Virus record (IMG/VR): IMGVR_UViG_3300010339_000049
Span: 1 to 21,804 of that record
Strand: one strand, 5' to 3'
Length of the DNA: 21,804 nt
DNA from: a virus
Position numbers and translations under genes: made by a program. Numbering within the stretch: position 1 is the first letter of the stretch; each line of letters opens with the position of its first letter. Shown piece by piece: positions 7,005 through 14,755 of the stretch. The notes below the pieces were generated by a model. That model saw only the letters and a list, made by a program, of their open reading frames with translations, was not told the origin of the DNA and did not search any database.

Positions 7005-7447
7005 TGAACTTAGCCCTTCAGCGCATTAACCTGACAGCGAACTCCACTTGCGGGAATTTGTTTATCGATAATGCGCTGGAATGCTGGACTCTGGAAGAAC
7101 CTCACGCAAGCGGCTTATCCGGGTCCTGCATACAGGCTGGCACCTACAATATTACCTTAGGACCTTCACCGAAGTTTGAAGGCTCATCTGACCCCTGGGA
7201 AAGACAGATGGGAGCAAATGTACCACACCTTATGAACGTACCTAATCGTCAATTCATCCTGATGCATTGGGGCAATACAGCGAAGGACACAGAAGGTTGT
7301 ATCCTCGTGGGTCTCGGCCATTCAGTCGATTTCATATCACAATCCCGAGCAGCCTTTACCGACCTAATCGGTAAGATGACCATAGCAGCAAACAGTGGAG
7401 AGAGTCTAACTTTGGAGGTATTGGACCCACCCAATCTTGGGTCCTAG
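7004..7447 (+). CDS. DUF5675-like protein, candidate cell-wall-acting lysis enzyme
   Basis: 147 residues starting at the TAATG overlap at 7004. The sequence follows the DUF5675 pattern as I know it. An N-terminal strand carries C-G-N-L-F-I-D, then W-T-L-E-E-P, S-C-I-Q-A-G-T-Y, P-K-F-E-G, V-P-N-R-Q-F-I-L-M-H-W-G-N (residues 79-91) and D-T-E-G-C-I-L-V-G (95-103). The paired H88 and C99 in an H-x-G-N ... T-x-G-C-I arrangement recall the His/Cys active site of YkuD-type L,D-transpeptidases. An enzyme acting on peptidoglycan cross-links is therefore a reasonable guess, and the two membrane proteins downstream fit a lysis cluster. No other endolysin is visible in the window. Enzymatic activity is inference. 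The alternative is a structural or accessory phage protein. Confidence 0.65.
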   Translation: MNLALQRINLTANSTCGNLFIDNALECWTLEEPHASGLSGSCIQAGTYNITLGPSPKFEGSSDPWERQMGANVPHLMNVPNRQFILMHWGNTAKDTEGCILVGLGHSVDFISQSRAAFTDLIGKMTIAANSGESLTLEVLDPPNLGS

Positions 7448-7454
7448 CACCATG
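7414..7454 (+). promoter_or_regulatory. Split translation start: Shine-Dalgarno, hairpin, then ATG
   Basis: A strong GGAGGT lies at 7414-7419, but the ATG of the next gene is at 7452, 32 bases away. Between them sits a perfect hairpin (7423-7444). If folded, the remaining linker is 3 plus 7 bases, a normal spacing. Hairpin-bridged starts are known in phage T4 (genes 25 and 38). Here it is inferred from sequence. Confidence 0.5.
7423..7444 (+). repeat. Dispersed hairpin repeat, copy 2
   Basis: Arms GGACCCA (7423-7429) and TGGGTCC (7438-7444) are perfectly complementary around an 8-nt loop CCCAATCT. This is the longest stem of the copies found. It encodes the last residues (P-P-N-L-G-S) of the DUF5675-like protein. 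Confidence 0.65.
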
Positions 7455-8138
7455 AGTATAACAACTGATATATCGTGGGTACAAGCCCACTTACTGTCTT
7501 TGGCTTTGGTAGTCTTGCTATCGTTCGGTGGCGTTTATGGGGTGGAAAGTATAGTCGCCAAACATGACGATGCAACAGCTAAGAAATTTCAGATTATCGC
7601 TTCAGATCAGGCAGCACAGAATAAAGCTTTTCAAACGCAGATATCCCAACAGATATCCTATCTCCAAGAGCAGAATGTTGAACAGAATAAAGAGATTGCT
7701 GTTCTCACTTCAGCTCTCTCAGCTAGAGCTATCGTAGAGAAGAAAGTTCCAGTTACAACTCATTCGTTAGATGCTGAACAAGTCGCCGAAGGATTAGGTG
7801 GGACTGCGGTAGGAGATGTTGTTAGCCTACCACTTCCTAAAGCCCAAGATGCTCTTACAGCAGAACTTCTTGTACCTTTGCTTCAGGCGGATAAGAACAA
7901 TCTAACTGACACAGTTGCAGCCGAACGTAAAATTTCAGATAACAATTTAGCCGAGTATACTTCGGAAAAGGCTGCACACGACTCGGATAATAAGACCAAT
8001 GCAACTATCATTTTAGCAGACAAAAAAGAACTTGTTGCTGCTAAAGCTGATGCTCGTAAAGCAAAAATCAAGTGGTTCGTAATCGGATATGTTTCAGGAT
8101 TCATTAGTGGGATAGCGGCACACGCGGCGGGTATCTAA
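7452..8138 (+). CDS. Two-TM coiled-coil membrane protein, spanin-like or lysis accessory
   Basis: 228 residues from ATG 7452. A TTG at 7437 in frame lies inside the hairpin and is not favoured. A hydrophobic helix at residues about 12-33 is followed by a long periplasmic-type region. That region has two Gln/Lys/Glu/Ala-rich coiled-coil stretches (about 45-95 and 150-205) separated by a Gly/Pro-containing segment with V-V-S-L-P-L-P-K. A second hydrophobic, Gly-rich helix is at 207-226 at the very C-terminus. The N-terminal anchor plus coiled coil resembles inner-membrane spanins, but classical i-spanins have one helix. A C-terminal anchor would instead tether both ends, as in unimolecular spanins, although no lipobox is seen. 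Position after the candidate lysis enzyme supports a lysis role. This remains inference. Confidence 0.6.
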   Translation: MSITTDISWVQAHLLSLALVVLLSFGGVYGVESIVAKHDDATAKKFQIIASDQAAQNKAFQTQISQQISYLQEQNVEQNKEIAVLTSALSARAIVEKKVPVTTHSLDAEQVAEGLGGTAVGDVVSLPLPKAQDALTAELLVPLLQADKNNLTDTVAAERKISDNNLAEYTSEKAAHDSDNKTNATIILADKKELVAAKADARKAKIKWFVIGYVSGFISGIAAHAAGI

Positions 8139-8326
8139 TGTTTCAAACAATTGCTAATTTCTTCGGTGGACGACATACTTTCTTTGTCACAGCGTGCTTC
8201 CTTTCGGGTGGAGTAATGGGTTGGTTCCATAGACTAGATGCAAACTTTGTTACGCTTTTATTGGGATTGCAAACTCTAGTCTTGGCGCATAGCACCAAAG
8301 AAGATTACTTTGCTCAAAAGGTATAG
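8138..8326 (+). CDS. Small membrane protein, holin candidate
   Basis: 62 residues starting at a TAATG overlap with the previous gene. It has two hydrophobic segments, residues about 13-29 and 35-50, separated by a short H-R-L-D-A-N turn, preceded by F-G-G-R-H and followed by a charged tail ending in K-V. Small proteins beginning with a G-G-R-x motif and carrying one or two helices are frequent in phage lysis regions. The size and topology suit a class II holin, which opens the inner membrane at lysis time. Nothing in the sequence proves pore formation, and it could equally be an accessory membrane protein. Confidence 0.55.
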   Translation: MFQTIANFFGGRHTFFVTACFLSGGVMGWFHRLDANFVTLLLGLQTLVLAHSTKEDYFAQKV

Positions 8327-8331
8327 TCTTA

Positions 8332-9510
8332 ATGGCCTATAATATTACCCTTACAGTTCAAAACGTCATTGACGGTGTTAGCCAAGACGTACGTCAACAA
8401 TTGAGTAGTAAGTTGTCAGGTGCTCAACAGACTGCTCTGATTGACTGGACTAACCGCGTCACTAATGAAATGATGCGCTGGTCGAACTGGTCTTTCATGG
8501 AGAGCATCCCTTATTACTTTATGACTCTGAAGGGTCAGACAGATTATTGGATCGGCGCAAAAGGAACAGGGCCAGTAGATACAGTTGACACCGGATTGAA
8601 CCTCCCCAACGTAGATAAAGTGGAACGTGATTCGGTTCGAGATATGTCTAACATGCGTGCCTTGAAGTGGCTGAAAGAACAACCGATTGGACCTACTCTT
8701 AATTACACTTCAGGTTTGGCACGTAATGGCCAACCTGCTACATTCCGTCAAGACCCAGATACGCCGTTCACTCTACAGATTTATCCAGCACCAGACAATC
8801 AGAACACCACTCAACCCGTTCCTCAAGCACCCTTTCTAACCTATGCTCCTGGTGGTACACTTCCCGCTAGGATGTACTTCATTAAAGTTACCCTGGTGGA
8901 TTCCCTTGCGAATGAGAGTGCTGCATCTTCTTCTAATCAAGCTTTCTTTGTTCCTGCGAATAATTTAGCGACTATCAAGTCCCCTGTGTTACCTTTTCCG
9001 GGCACGTCCACAGGTGTGCTATATTCAAACTGGAACGTCTACGCGGTGTCTGAAACTCCCGCGCAGTTCAACACCAATCAATCAGACCCGAATACGGAAA
9101 CGTTGCAGAACGTTTCCCCTATTGCTATTGGTACCGACTGGACTGAACCAGGAACTCCCTTAACTACGAATGGACAAGGCTGGCCGTCGAATAATAATTT
9201 GACCCAATTGGGTGGGTACATTATCCAGTTCCGTTACTTCCAGCAACGCAATACCTTGGCTAATGTTACGGACACCATTCAAATTCCTTCCAAATACTTT
9301 GACATTATTGTGCATGGCGTAACCGCTTATGCATGGAGATTCTTAGGCCGTGAAGATAAAGGCGAGTTTGAACAGCGCCTGTTTCTTGATGGATATCGTC
9401 AGATGGTCGTTGACAAGAACCTGTTCCCCGAAGGTGTGGAGTTTATTCGCCCGGATGCTGGGACGTATGTCAATCAACAAATACTTGGCTACTTGCCACC
9501 GTTCTTCTAA
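8332..9510 (+). CDS. Head-tail adaptor protein with an inserted Ig-like domain
   Basis: 392 residues from ATG 8332. AAAAGG lies about ten bases upstream. The N-terminal 58 residues are helical (Q-N-V-I-D-G-V-S-Q-D-V-R-Q-Q-L, W-T-N-R-V-T-N-E-M-M-R-W-S-N-W). The C-terminal part (about 293-365) has F-R-Y-F-Q-Q-R, then D-T-I-Q-I-P-x-K-Y-x-D-I-I-V-H-G-V and a helical stretch. Together these resemble the helical adaptor ring under the portal in podoviruses (P22 gp4-like and T7 gp11-like). Between the strands I-Y-P-A-P-D-N (150-156) and Y-I-I-Q-F-R-Y (296-302) lies an insert of about 130 residues with a fibronectin/Ig-like pattern (A-R-M-Y-F-I-K-V-T-L-V-D, W-N-V-Y-A-V-S, T-E-T-L-Q-N, W-T-E-P). The insert would project from the tail as an exposed domain. 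Confidence 0.72.
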   Translation: MAYNITLTVQNVIDGVSQDVRQQLSSKLSGAQQTALIDWTNRVTNEMMRWSNWSFMESIPYYFMTLKGQTDYWIGAKGTGPVDTVDTGLNLPNVDKVERDSVRDMSNMRALKWLKEQPIGPTLNYTSGLARNGQPATFRQDPDTPFTLQIYPAPDNQNTTQPVPQAPFLTYAPGGTLPARMYFIKVTLVDSLANESAASSSNQAFFVPANNLATIKSPVLPFPGTSTGVLYSNWNVYAVSETPAQFNTNQSDPNTETLQNVSPIAIGTDWTEPGTPLTTNGQGWPSNNNLTQLGGYIIQFRYFQQRNTLANVTDTIQIPSKYFDIIVHGVTAYAWRFLGREDKGEFEQRLFLDGYRQMVVDKNLFPEGVEFIRPDAGTYVNQQILGYLPPFF

Positions 9511-9516
9511 ACTTAA

Positions 9517-9753
9517 ATGCCTGAAACAAATATCACAGCAGTACGCGTTCAAGATAACGAATTGTTTCGTAATACACGCATCAGTTGGGGTATGGCTGGA
9601 GTGGATAACTTCACGCAGCCTCCCGCACAAGATGCAGATGCGTTCACCGTATTCTTGAATCTCTTACCTTCCGCTACGGGCGTCTTGCTCCGTCGGTATG
9701 GGTATCGCGTGTTTCTTCCTATCCTCGATTCCGGTTCAGGAGATGGTACCTAA
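9517..9753 (+). CDS. Small protein resembling the N-terminus of the nozzle-like tail protein
   Basis: 78 residues from ATG 9517. The ribosome binding site is weak. The segment from residue 42 (F-T-V-F-L-N-L-L-P-S) to 65 (L-L-R-R-Y-G-Y-R-V-F) has the pattern seen near the N-terminus of many podovirus beta-rich tail tip proteins, where an R-R-x-G-Y strand starts the first propeller or sheet. Here it ends in D-S-G-S-G-D-G-T and a stop, and the large tail protein starts in the TAATG overlap in the -1 frame. It could be a natural small subunit, or the product of an old gene split. The next gene has its own ribosome binding site (AGGAG at 9738-9742), so both are probably made separately. Confidence 0.65.
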   Translation: MPETNITAVRVQDNELFRNTRISWGMAGVDNFTQPPAQDADAFTVFLNLLPSATGVLLRRYGYRVFLPILDSGSGDGT

Positions 9754-12716
9754 TGCCAGTTCCGGTCCCACAAATCAAAGCTGGTCGTCTGGGATACTAC
9801 CAGAACATTACCAATAATAGCCGTACCATGATTGGTATGGCTGCCGATGGAACTGGTGTAAACTCTCTTACAAACAACGTGGGGTATTGGAATGCGGGTG
9901 GCACTTTTACTAACATCTTTACTCCTAGCGCCGGAGCTACTACTCCTTATATGTGTACTTCCCGTGATTATGCGTTCTTCACGGACGGGGAGCAAAGCGA
10001 TCTCTACAAGTGGGACTTAAACACTCAGCTTTGGAACTGGGGCATTGCCGCACCAACTTCTGCACCGAGTATAGCCGTTTCATCTACCGGAGGAAGTAAT
10101 CAAGGGGCCTGGTCTGCTAATACTGTTATGTCTACGATGGGTCTTCTCGTAGATACAAATAACAACGTTCAGTCGTTGGTCAGTGTCAATGTCAGTGGGA
10201 CAAATACGAATCTGACCGTTGGTTCAAGTGGTCCCGGTACACCGAACTGGAATCAAACAGGTGGCGGTACAACTTCTGATACAGGTATAACTTGGACTAA
10301 TCGTGGGCCTATTGGTGTGTGGCAAGAAAATCACTTTTATAACCAAGGCACTCTAAGTTTCGGTACCGTAACTAATCCTTCCTTCGTTTACGATACAGGT
10401 ACTAATTCTATTTATATGAATGACCAAGGTGGCGGTGGTATTTCCGGTACCATCCCTCCTGGCTTTAAACCCGTAGTCGGTGGAGACGTACAAGATGGAA
10501 ATTGTAAATGGCAGTGGGTTGCTTTCGTTAATCCTGCTCAAGCAACACCCTCTCAAGCGGCTATTACGGGATGGCAACCGAGTACATACTACACCCAATG
10601 GTTTGCGTCTTCAAACTTTTCCAAGGCCGCAGTTGTCGAACCTTGTGGTGTTCTCACAGCCTACAATGGCGTAACGAATACCTTTAATCAACCCGTCTAC
10701 ATGCAGACTTGTTCTGGCGGTACCACTCCAGCTACCGAGTCACAATTGTATTGGGCACCTCTCGCGGGACAATATACCGACGATGGCAACCTACGTTGGT
10801 TGAATCTCGGCTCTAAAACTTGGGCAGCAAATACTGCTTATACCGCTTGGGCTACCGGCGTTCAGAATTTCTCAGCCGTTGAAGATAGCCACGGTAATAT
10901 GCAAATATGTATTATCAGTGCTCCTTTTTCCGGCGCATCTATTACGTTTCCAACTTCATATGTAGACACCAATTATGGAAACGAAACAGTAGACTCAGGA
11001 GCGGTTGAAACCTGGGCCGCAGTAGGTCCCCCAGTTGCATGGTCTGCGTCTACAAAATGGTTTCTTCCAACCGGTGGTTTCGTCGCCCCTGCTTCCACAT
11101 CTGCATTTGGCGGCGTGACAATTATTGATTCCACAGATACCTATATTTTATCCGTAGTCATATCGGGTAAATCCGCCTCTTCTGGGACCGGTCCAACAGG
11201 CGCAGTTGGAACATATCCCACAGACAATACTGTCACATGGTATTCTGTTACGACCTTAGGCACAGGAGGAACAACGAATGTCGGTGCAGTTACCCTCGCC
11301 AGTGGTCGTTATTATTACGTCGTCTATCAAAATAGTATCTCAGGTGGTATGTCCGCTCCGTCACCCGTATCCCCGTTTACTGGGGTGATGAATAGTGGTG
11401 GGGTATACATCTATAACATACCCGTATCCCCTGATCCACAAGTCAATACGAAGATTATTCTAACTACCGCAGATGGTGGTAATCCGAACACGCTCTATTA
11501 CCTTGCCACGATTGCCAATAGCGTCACTTCCTACCCGGACAACACTCCCGAAACTACCGTCCTGCTAGCAAACGTTTATCAGGAAACGGATGCATATGGG
11601 AACGTAATCGGCGTTTACAATAATAACCCACCCCCTCTTGGGTCCTTCCCAACATCCCACAAAGGCCGTATTTGGCTTGCTTCTGGATCAACAGTCTATT
11701 TTTCTAAATCACTGGCAGATGTTGTGACTGTTAGTGGTATTGTTGCAGGTCGTTATGAAGAAGCCTTTAATCCTGCCAATGCACTTGACATTAGTCCCGG
11801 AGCCGAACGCATCACTGGTCTCTTATCTGATGGCTTTGCCCTTTACATCGGAACAGAACGCCATGTCCGTCGTATCTTTGGCGATAGCCCGACTAACTTC
11901 CAATTGCCGAACGTCATCTTCTCTGAAGCGGGAGTAATGAATCAAAACGTTTGGCAGATCGTCTTCATGCGCGAACAACCAGTTGGCTGCATGTGGTTGA
12001 CTCCCGATTTTCGTTGTATCCGTAGTGACTTCAATATCTATTTAAATGTCGGTGAACCTATTCAGAACACATTGAATAGCATTAACCCTGCTGCCACAGC
12101 CGCTTGCTGGGCAACCTATGTCGGATACAACACGTACAACTTCTATTGCTTAGCAATATGCACAGGTTCCAACACCACGCCGGATACGATGTGCGTGTAT
12201 GACCTACAGCGCCAGAAGTGGTACATATGGCAATTCGCGGATCACTTCTTGAGCGGTTTGTTTTATTGCTCTCTATCCGGCGTGCTCCGTTGGATTATGA
12301 TTGATTCCAATGGAGATGTTCGTTATGTAGACCCTACGGTGGTGGAAGATCGGTCAACCGATCCCGCTCCTGTAGGTATTACCTCTACCTGGACTACCAG
12401 TTGGTTGTCCTTAGGGGACCCGACTATTAAGAAGGTAGTGAACGAGGTTGAGGTTGGGACCACATTACCATCTACCCTTGTCTCGGTTTCTGGTGCTACC
12501 ACTGCCGCAGACTTCGCAAATCCCAATCTTATTATCTCAAATGCACCTTTAACACAGAACTTTTTGAATGAATATAAGGTATTCTTAGCGGGATTGAAGA
12601 CCACTTATAGGTTTTATCAATTCACATTCACGAGTTCTTCGGTTCCGTCTTCTACCTTACAAGATGTCTTGATGGATTACTTTGGCGTTGAAGTGATGCC
12701 GATTTCTAGAATCTAA
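9753..12716 (+). CDS. Nozzle-like tail protein (large beta-rich, podovirus tail hub)
   Basis: 987 residues from the TAATG overlap, with AGGAG at 9738-9742 supporting this start. The protein is almost entirely beta strands rich in Gly, Thr, Asn and aromatic residues. The N-terminal third has R-L-G-Y-Y-Q-N-I-T-N-N, T-S-R-D-Y-A-F-F-T-D-G and L-Y-K-W, typical repeats of propeller blades. Around residues 505-620 lies a fibronectin-type segment. From about 625, P-P-P, then H-K-G-R-I-W-L-A-S-G-S-x-V-Y-F-S begins a block continuing with E-R-I-T-G-L, L-Y-I-G-T-E-R-H-V, V-Y-D-L-Q-R-Q-K-W-Y and R-Y-V-D-P. That fits the nozzle-type tail protein of T7/P22-like podoviruses, which closes the tail tube beneath the adaptor. 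The residues around 625 carry hairpin repeat copy 3. The function is inferred from pattern and position. Confidence 0.72.
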   Translation: MPVPVPQIKAGRLGYYQNITNNSRTMIGMAADGTGVNSLTNNVGYWNAGGTFTNIFTPSAGATTPYMCTSRDYAFFTDGEQSDLYKWDLNTQLWNWGIAAPTSAPSIAVSSTGGSNQGAWSANTVMSTMGLLVDTNNNVQSLVSVNVSGTNTNLTVGSSGPGTPNWNQTGGGTTSDTGITWTNRGPIGVWQENHFYNQGTLSFGTVTNPSFVYDTGTNSIYMNDQGGGGISGTIPPGFKPVVGGDVQDGNCKWQWVAFVNPAQATPSQAAITGWQPSTYYTQWFASSNFSKAAVVEPCGVLTAYNGVTNTFNQPVYMQTCSGGTTPATESQLYWAPLAGQYTDDGNLRWLNLGSKTWAANTAYTAWATGVQNFSAVEDSHGNMQICIISAPFSGASITFPTSYVDTNYGNETVDSGAVETWAAVGPPVAWSASTKWFLPTGGFVAPASTSAFGGVTIIDSTDTYILSVVISGKSASSGTGPTGAVGTYPTDNTVTWYSVTTLGTGGTTNVGAVTLASGRYYYVVYQNSISGGMSAPSPVSPFTGVMNSGGVYIYNIPVSPDPQVNTKIILTTADGGNPNTLYYLATIANSVTSYPDNTPETTVLLANVYQETDAYGNVIGVYNNNPPPLGSFPTSHKGRIWLASGSTVYFSKSLADVVTVSGIVAGRYEEAFNPANALDISPGAERITGLLSDGFALYIGTERHVRRIFGDSPTNFQLPNVIFSEAGVMNQNVWQIVFMREQPVGCMWLTPDFRCIRSDFNIYLNVGEPIQNTLNSINPAATAACWATYVGYNTYNFYCLAICTGSNTTPDTMCVYDLQRQKWYIWQFADHFLSGLFYCSLSGVLRWIMIDSNGDVRYVDPTVVEDRSTDPAPVGITSTWTTSWLSLGDPTIKKVVNEVEVGTTLPSTLVSVSGATTAADFANPNLIISNAPLTQNFLNEYKVFLAGLKTTYRFYQFTFTSSSVPSSTLQDVLMDYFGVEVMPISRI
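11626..11645 (+). repeat. Dispersed hairpin repeat, copy 3
   Basis: Arms ACCCA (11626-11630) and TGGGT (11639-11643) flank an 8-nt loop of pyrimidines, followed by CC. The geometry is the same as copy 2, and the core TCTTGGGTCC is identical to copies 1 and 2. It encodes P-P-P-L-G-S inside the nozzle-like protein. Confidence 0.6.
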
Positions 12717-14524
12717 TGCCACCAACAGTCTCATCTCTTGACTCACTTAAGCTTCGGGCTACTGAAGTGCAATCCCCTGGAGGAATGAAAGTTCTCAACC
12801 AGTGGGCGGATAGTATTGCCCAAACACTGGTCAATCAGCAAACGGTTCAGAAGCAAACGAATCAAACTGTCGCGGTTAGTAAAGCTAGCAGTGGCGGCCT
12901 TTCGAGTGTTGGCTTGTCAATGCCAAGTACCGTCTTCTTGGTTACAAATTCGCCATTGACCAGTAATGGTATAATTACTGTTGGTTTAATTAATCAACCA
13001 CCAGGTCAAGTTTTTGCAGCAGGTATTCCGGGACTGACTGGTTTGCAAACGGTTACAACGTTAGGTATGCGTGCACCCGCTACTGTAACCTTAACGAACA
13101 GTCCAACAAGTCCAACGTCTTATGGAATGTTCTCTTACATCAGTTCTGCTGGTACCTATCCTCCACCGGGATGGACAGATCAAGGTTCACTGGGAGCCTT
13201 GTATACAAACTCTTTTACTGGAACAAATCCAGTATCTGTGACATGGGGACCTTCACCAGGACCCGCACAAGAAGTTGGTGCCTTACTTTTATTCACAGGA
13301 ACCATACCAAACTTGGTGCAAAGTAAAGGTGGAAACCTTTCTCTGTCTCCACCCTTTCAGCAAGTTTTTACCAGTAACAATGTGGCTGGTAACACGTTAA
13401 TCGCTGTTGCTCAATTAGCGACAAGCGGTGGTAATACCTTTACAACTACAGTTACTGATTCCAACAGTAACGTGTATAACGCAGTAGCTATTGCTCAGTG
13501 TCCTTATGATTCAGGTTCCGGTGATCCTTATATTGCAACTTACGTTTTTATTTGCACCAATTGCAAGGGCGGAGCTAATACAGTTCAATTTAACGTATCT
13601 GGTACTTACTCGCCATTTGCTTATCGGCATGGATTTATATTCGAGTTTGGTGCATTACCTGCGGGTTCCAGTCCCCCTTATTTCCGCAATTTAGTATCGG
13701 CTGATATTCCTACAATTAATCTTGGGGATAGTGCCAATGGTGGTGTAACGGGAAACTTGCCGGTTACAAATCTTAACTTCGGCTTCGGGGCTAATAGTTC
13801 AACTTATTGGCGTGGAGATGCTACTTGGCACGCTCCATTTGTTACGGATACTACGACACTTACCGTCAATGGCAATGCATATACTACTGTAGCAGCCGAT
13901 GCCGGACACAATCTGGTTTGGACAGGTAGTGGCGCAACACAGCCTTTAAATCTTACACTAGCTAATGGCTTTTATGGATGGGTAGTGAATAGTTATTCGG
14001 ATGCCGGTGCTGTCGTAATAGTACAGACTTTAAACAATAGCGGCGCAGGTGGTGCTACTATAACATCTATCACTCTAGCGCAGGGTCAAGGTGTTTATGT
14101 AGGATATGACGGGTTTAATTATTATGCGATGGATGGGGCTTCATTTTCTACTCCCCAAACCCCTTACGTTGTTGGGTTCGTTGGAACTACAGCGATGGCA
14201 AATAGCAGTGGTACTTTGTTTACTCCCACTGCTAACGGTTGGTTTAGAATTAGTGCAATGGAAACGATAAACGTAGCCGCTACTACGTCTTCCACTATGC
14301 CCTCTTATTCTATTACTTGGACCGATCCCAATAACAATACGTCGCAGACACAGCAATTAATTGCAACCAATTCAAGTAATACACTAACGACTTACGGTAG
14401 TGGTACATTTTATTTTTATGCGAAAAAGAATGTTGCTATTACTTATGCCACTTCGGGTTATGCAAGTAGTGGTGCTACACAAATGCTTTACAGCTATGCC
14501 GGAAGTTTAGAATTAATGAGATAA
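12716..14524 (+). CDS. Tail fibre / receptor-binding protein
   Basis: 602 residues from the TAATG overlap. The N-terminal 55 residues (helical, Gln/Lys-rich) are probably the tail-attachment part. Residues about 58-110 contain G-L-S-S-V-G-L-S-M-P-S and S-P-L-T-S-N-G-I-I-T-V, a pattern common in phage fibres. Residues about 140-315 form a separate beta domain with V-A-G-N-T-L-I-A-V-A and T-D-S-N-S-N-V-Y-N, which may bind glycan. Residues about 320-372 hold F-R-N-L-V-S-A-D-I-P, N-G-G-V-T-G-N-L-P-V and T-Y-W-R-G-D-A-T-W, a characteristic shaft motif before the receptor-binding end. The last 120 residues (after about 482) are a Thr/Ser-rich beta tip. No intramolecular chaperone or depolymerase motif is visible. 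Location after the tail hub fits. Confidence 0.8.
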   Translation: MPPTVSSLDSLKLRATEVQSPGGMKVLNQWADSIAQTLVNQQTVQKQTNQTVAVSKASSGGLSSVGLSMPSTVFLVTNSPLTSNGIITVGLINQPPGQVFAAGIPGLTGLQTVTTLGMRAPATVTLTNSPTSPTSYGMFSYISSAGTYPPPGWTDQGSLGALYTNSFTGTNPVSVTWGPSPGPAQEVGALLLFTGTIPNLVQSKGGNLSLSPPFQQVFTSNNVAGNTLIAVAQLATSGGNTFTTTVTDSNSNVYNAVAIAQCPYDSGSGDPYIATYVFICTNCKGGANTVQFNVSGTYSPFAYRHGFIFEFGALPAGSSPPYFRNLVSADIPTINLGDSANGGVTGNLPVTNLNFGFGANSSTYWRGDATWHAPFVTDTTTLTVNGNAYTTVAADAGHNLVWTGSGATQPLNLTLANGFYGWVVNSYSDAGAVVIVQTLNNSGAGGATITSITLAQGQGVYVGYDGFNYYAMDGASFSTPQTPYVVGFVGTTAMANSSGTLFTPTANGWFRISAMETINVAATTSSTMPSYSITWTDPNNNTSQTQQLIATNSSNTLTTYGSGTFYFYAKKNVAITYATSGYASSGATQMLYSYAGSLELMR

Positions 14525-14534
14525 GGAAAAGAAA

Positions 14535-14744
14535 ATGGATCAGTCGTTTCAAGACCTGTTATTGCAAAACTTGACTGAATTGAAAGCCGGTCAAGATAAA
14601 ATCAATGACAATATTACAGAACTTAAAGTAGATCAAGCTACAATGAAGACTGAATACAAACGAGATGGTCGTTGGATATCTGGCATCGGTGCAGCAATTG
14701 GTGTTGGACTAAGTTCGGGCATCCATTTCATATTTAAGAAATAA
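14535..14744 (+). CDS. Small coiled-coil plus TM protein, XhlA/holin-like
   Basis: 69 residues from ATG 14535 with AAGGA at 14523-14527. Residues about 5-42 form an amphipathic Leu/Lys/Asp helix with heptad-like spacing (L-L-L-Q-N-L-T-E-L-K, I-N-D-N-I-T-E-L-K). Residues about 47-66 form a Gly-rich hydrophobic segment (W-I-S-G-I-G-A-A-I-G), ending with F-K-K. This order (coiled coil then one C-terminal helix, about 70 residues) matches XhlA-type hemolysin/holin-associated proteins and small phage membrane proteins. It is separated from the lysis-like cluster at 7004-8326, so the window would hold two lysis-related sites or one of the two calls is wrong. A virion membrane-contact role is also possible. 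Confidence 0.6.
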   Translation: MDQSFQDLLLQNLTELKAGQDKINDNITELKVDQATMKTEYKRDGRWISGIGAAIGVGLSSGIHFIFKK

Positions 14745-14755
14745 CCGGAGGGGTT

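Noticed and set aside
9202-9213. Perfect 12-bp palindrome ACCCAATTGGGT in the adaptor gene
   Set aside because: It shares the ACCCA/TGGGT arms of the dispersed repeat but lacks the loop and the TCTTGGGTCC core, so it is more likely a chance coding palindrome.
9700-9755. Programmed -1 frameshift joining the 78-aa and 987-aa proteins
   Set aside because: No X-XXY-YYZ slippery heptamer was found in the overlap region, and a good ribosome binding site precedes the second start. Kept only as a gene-split observation.
12348-12363. Inverted repeat GATCGGT / ACCGATC inside the nozzle-like gene
   Set aside because: The loop is only two bases, it is wholly coding, and no second copy was seen.
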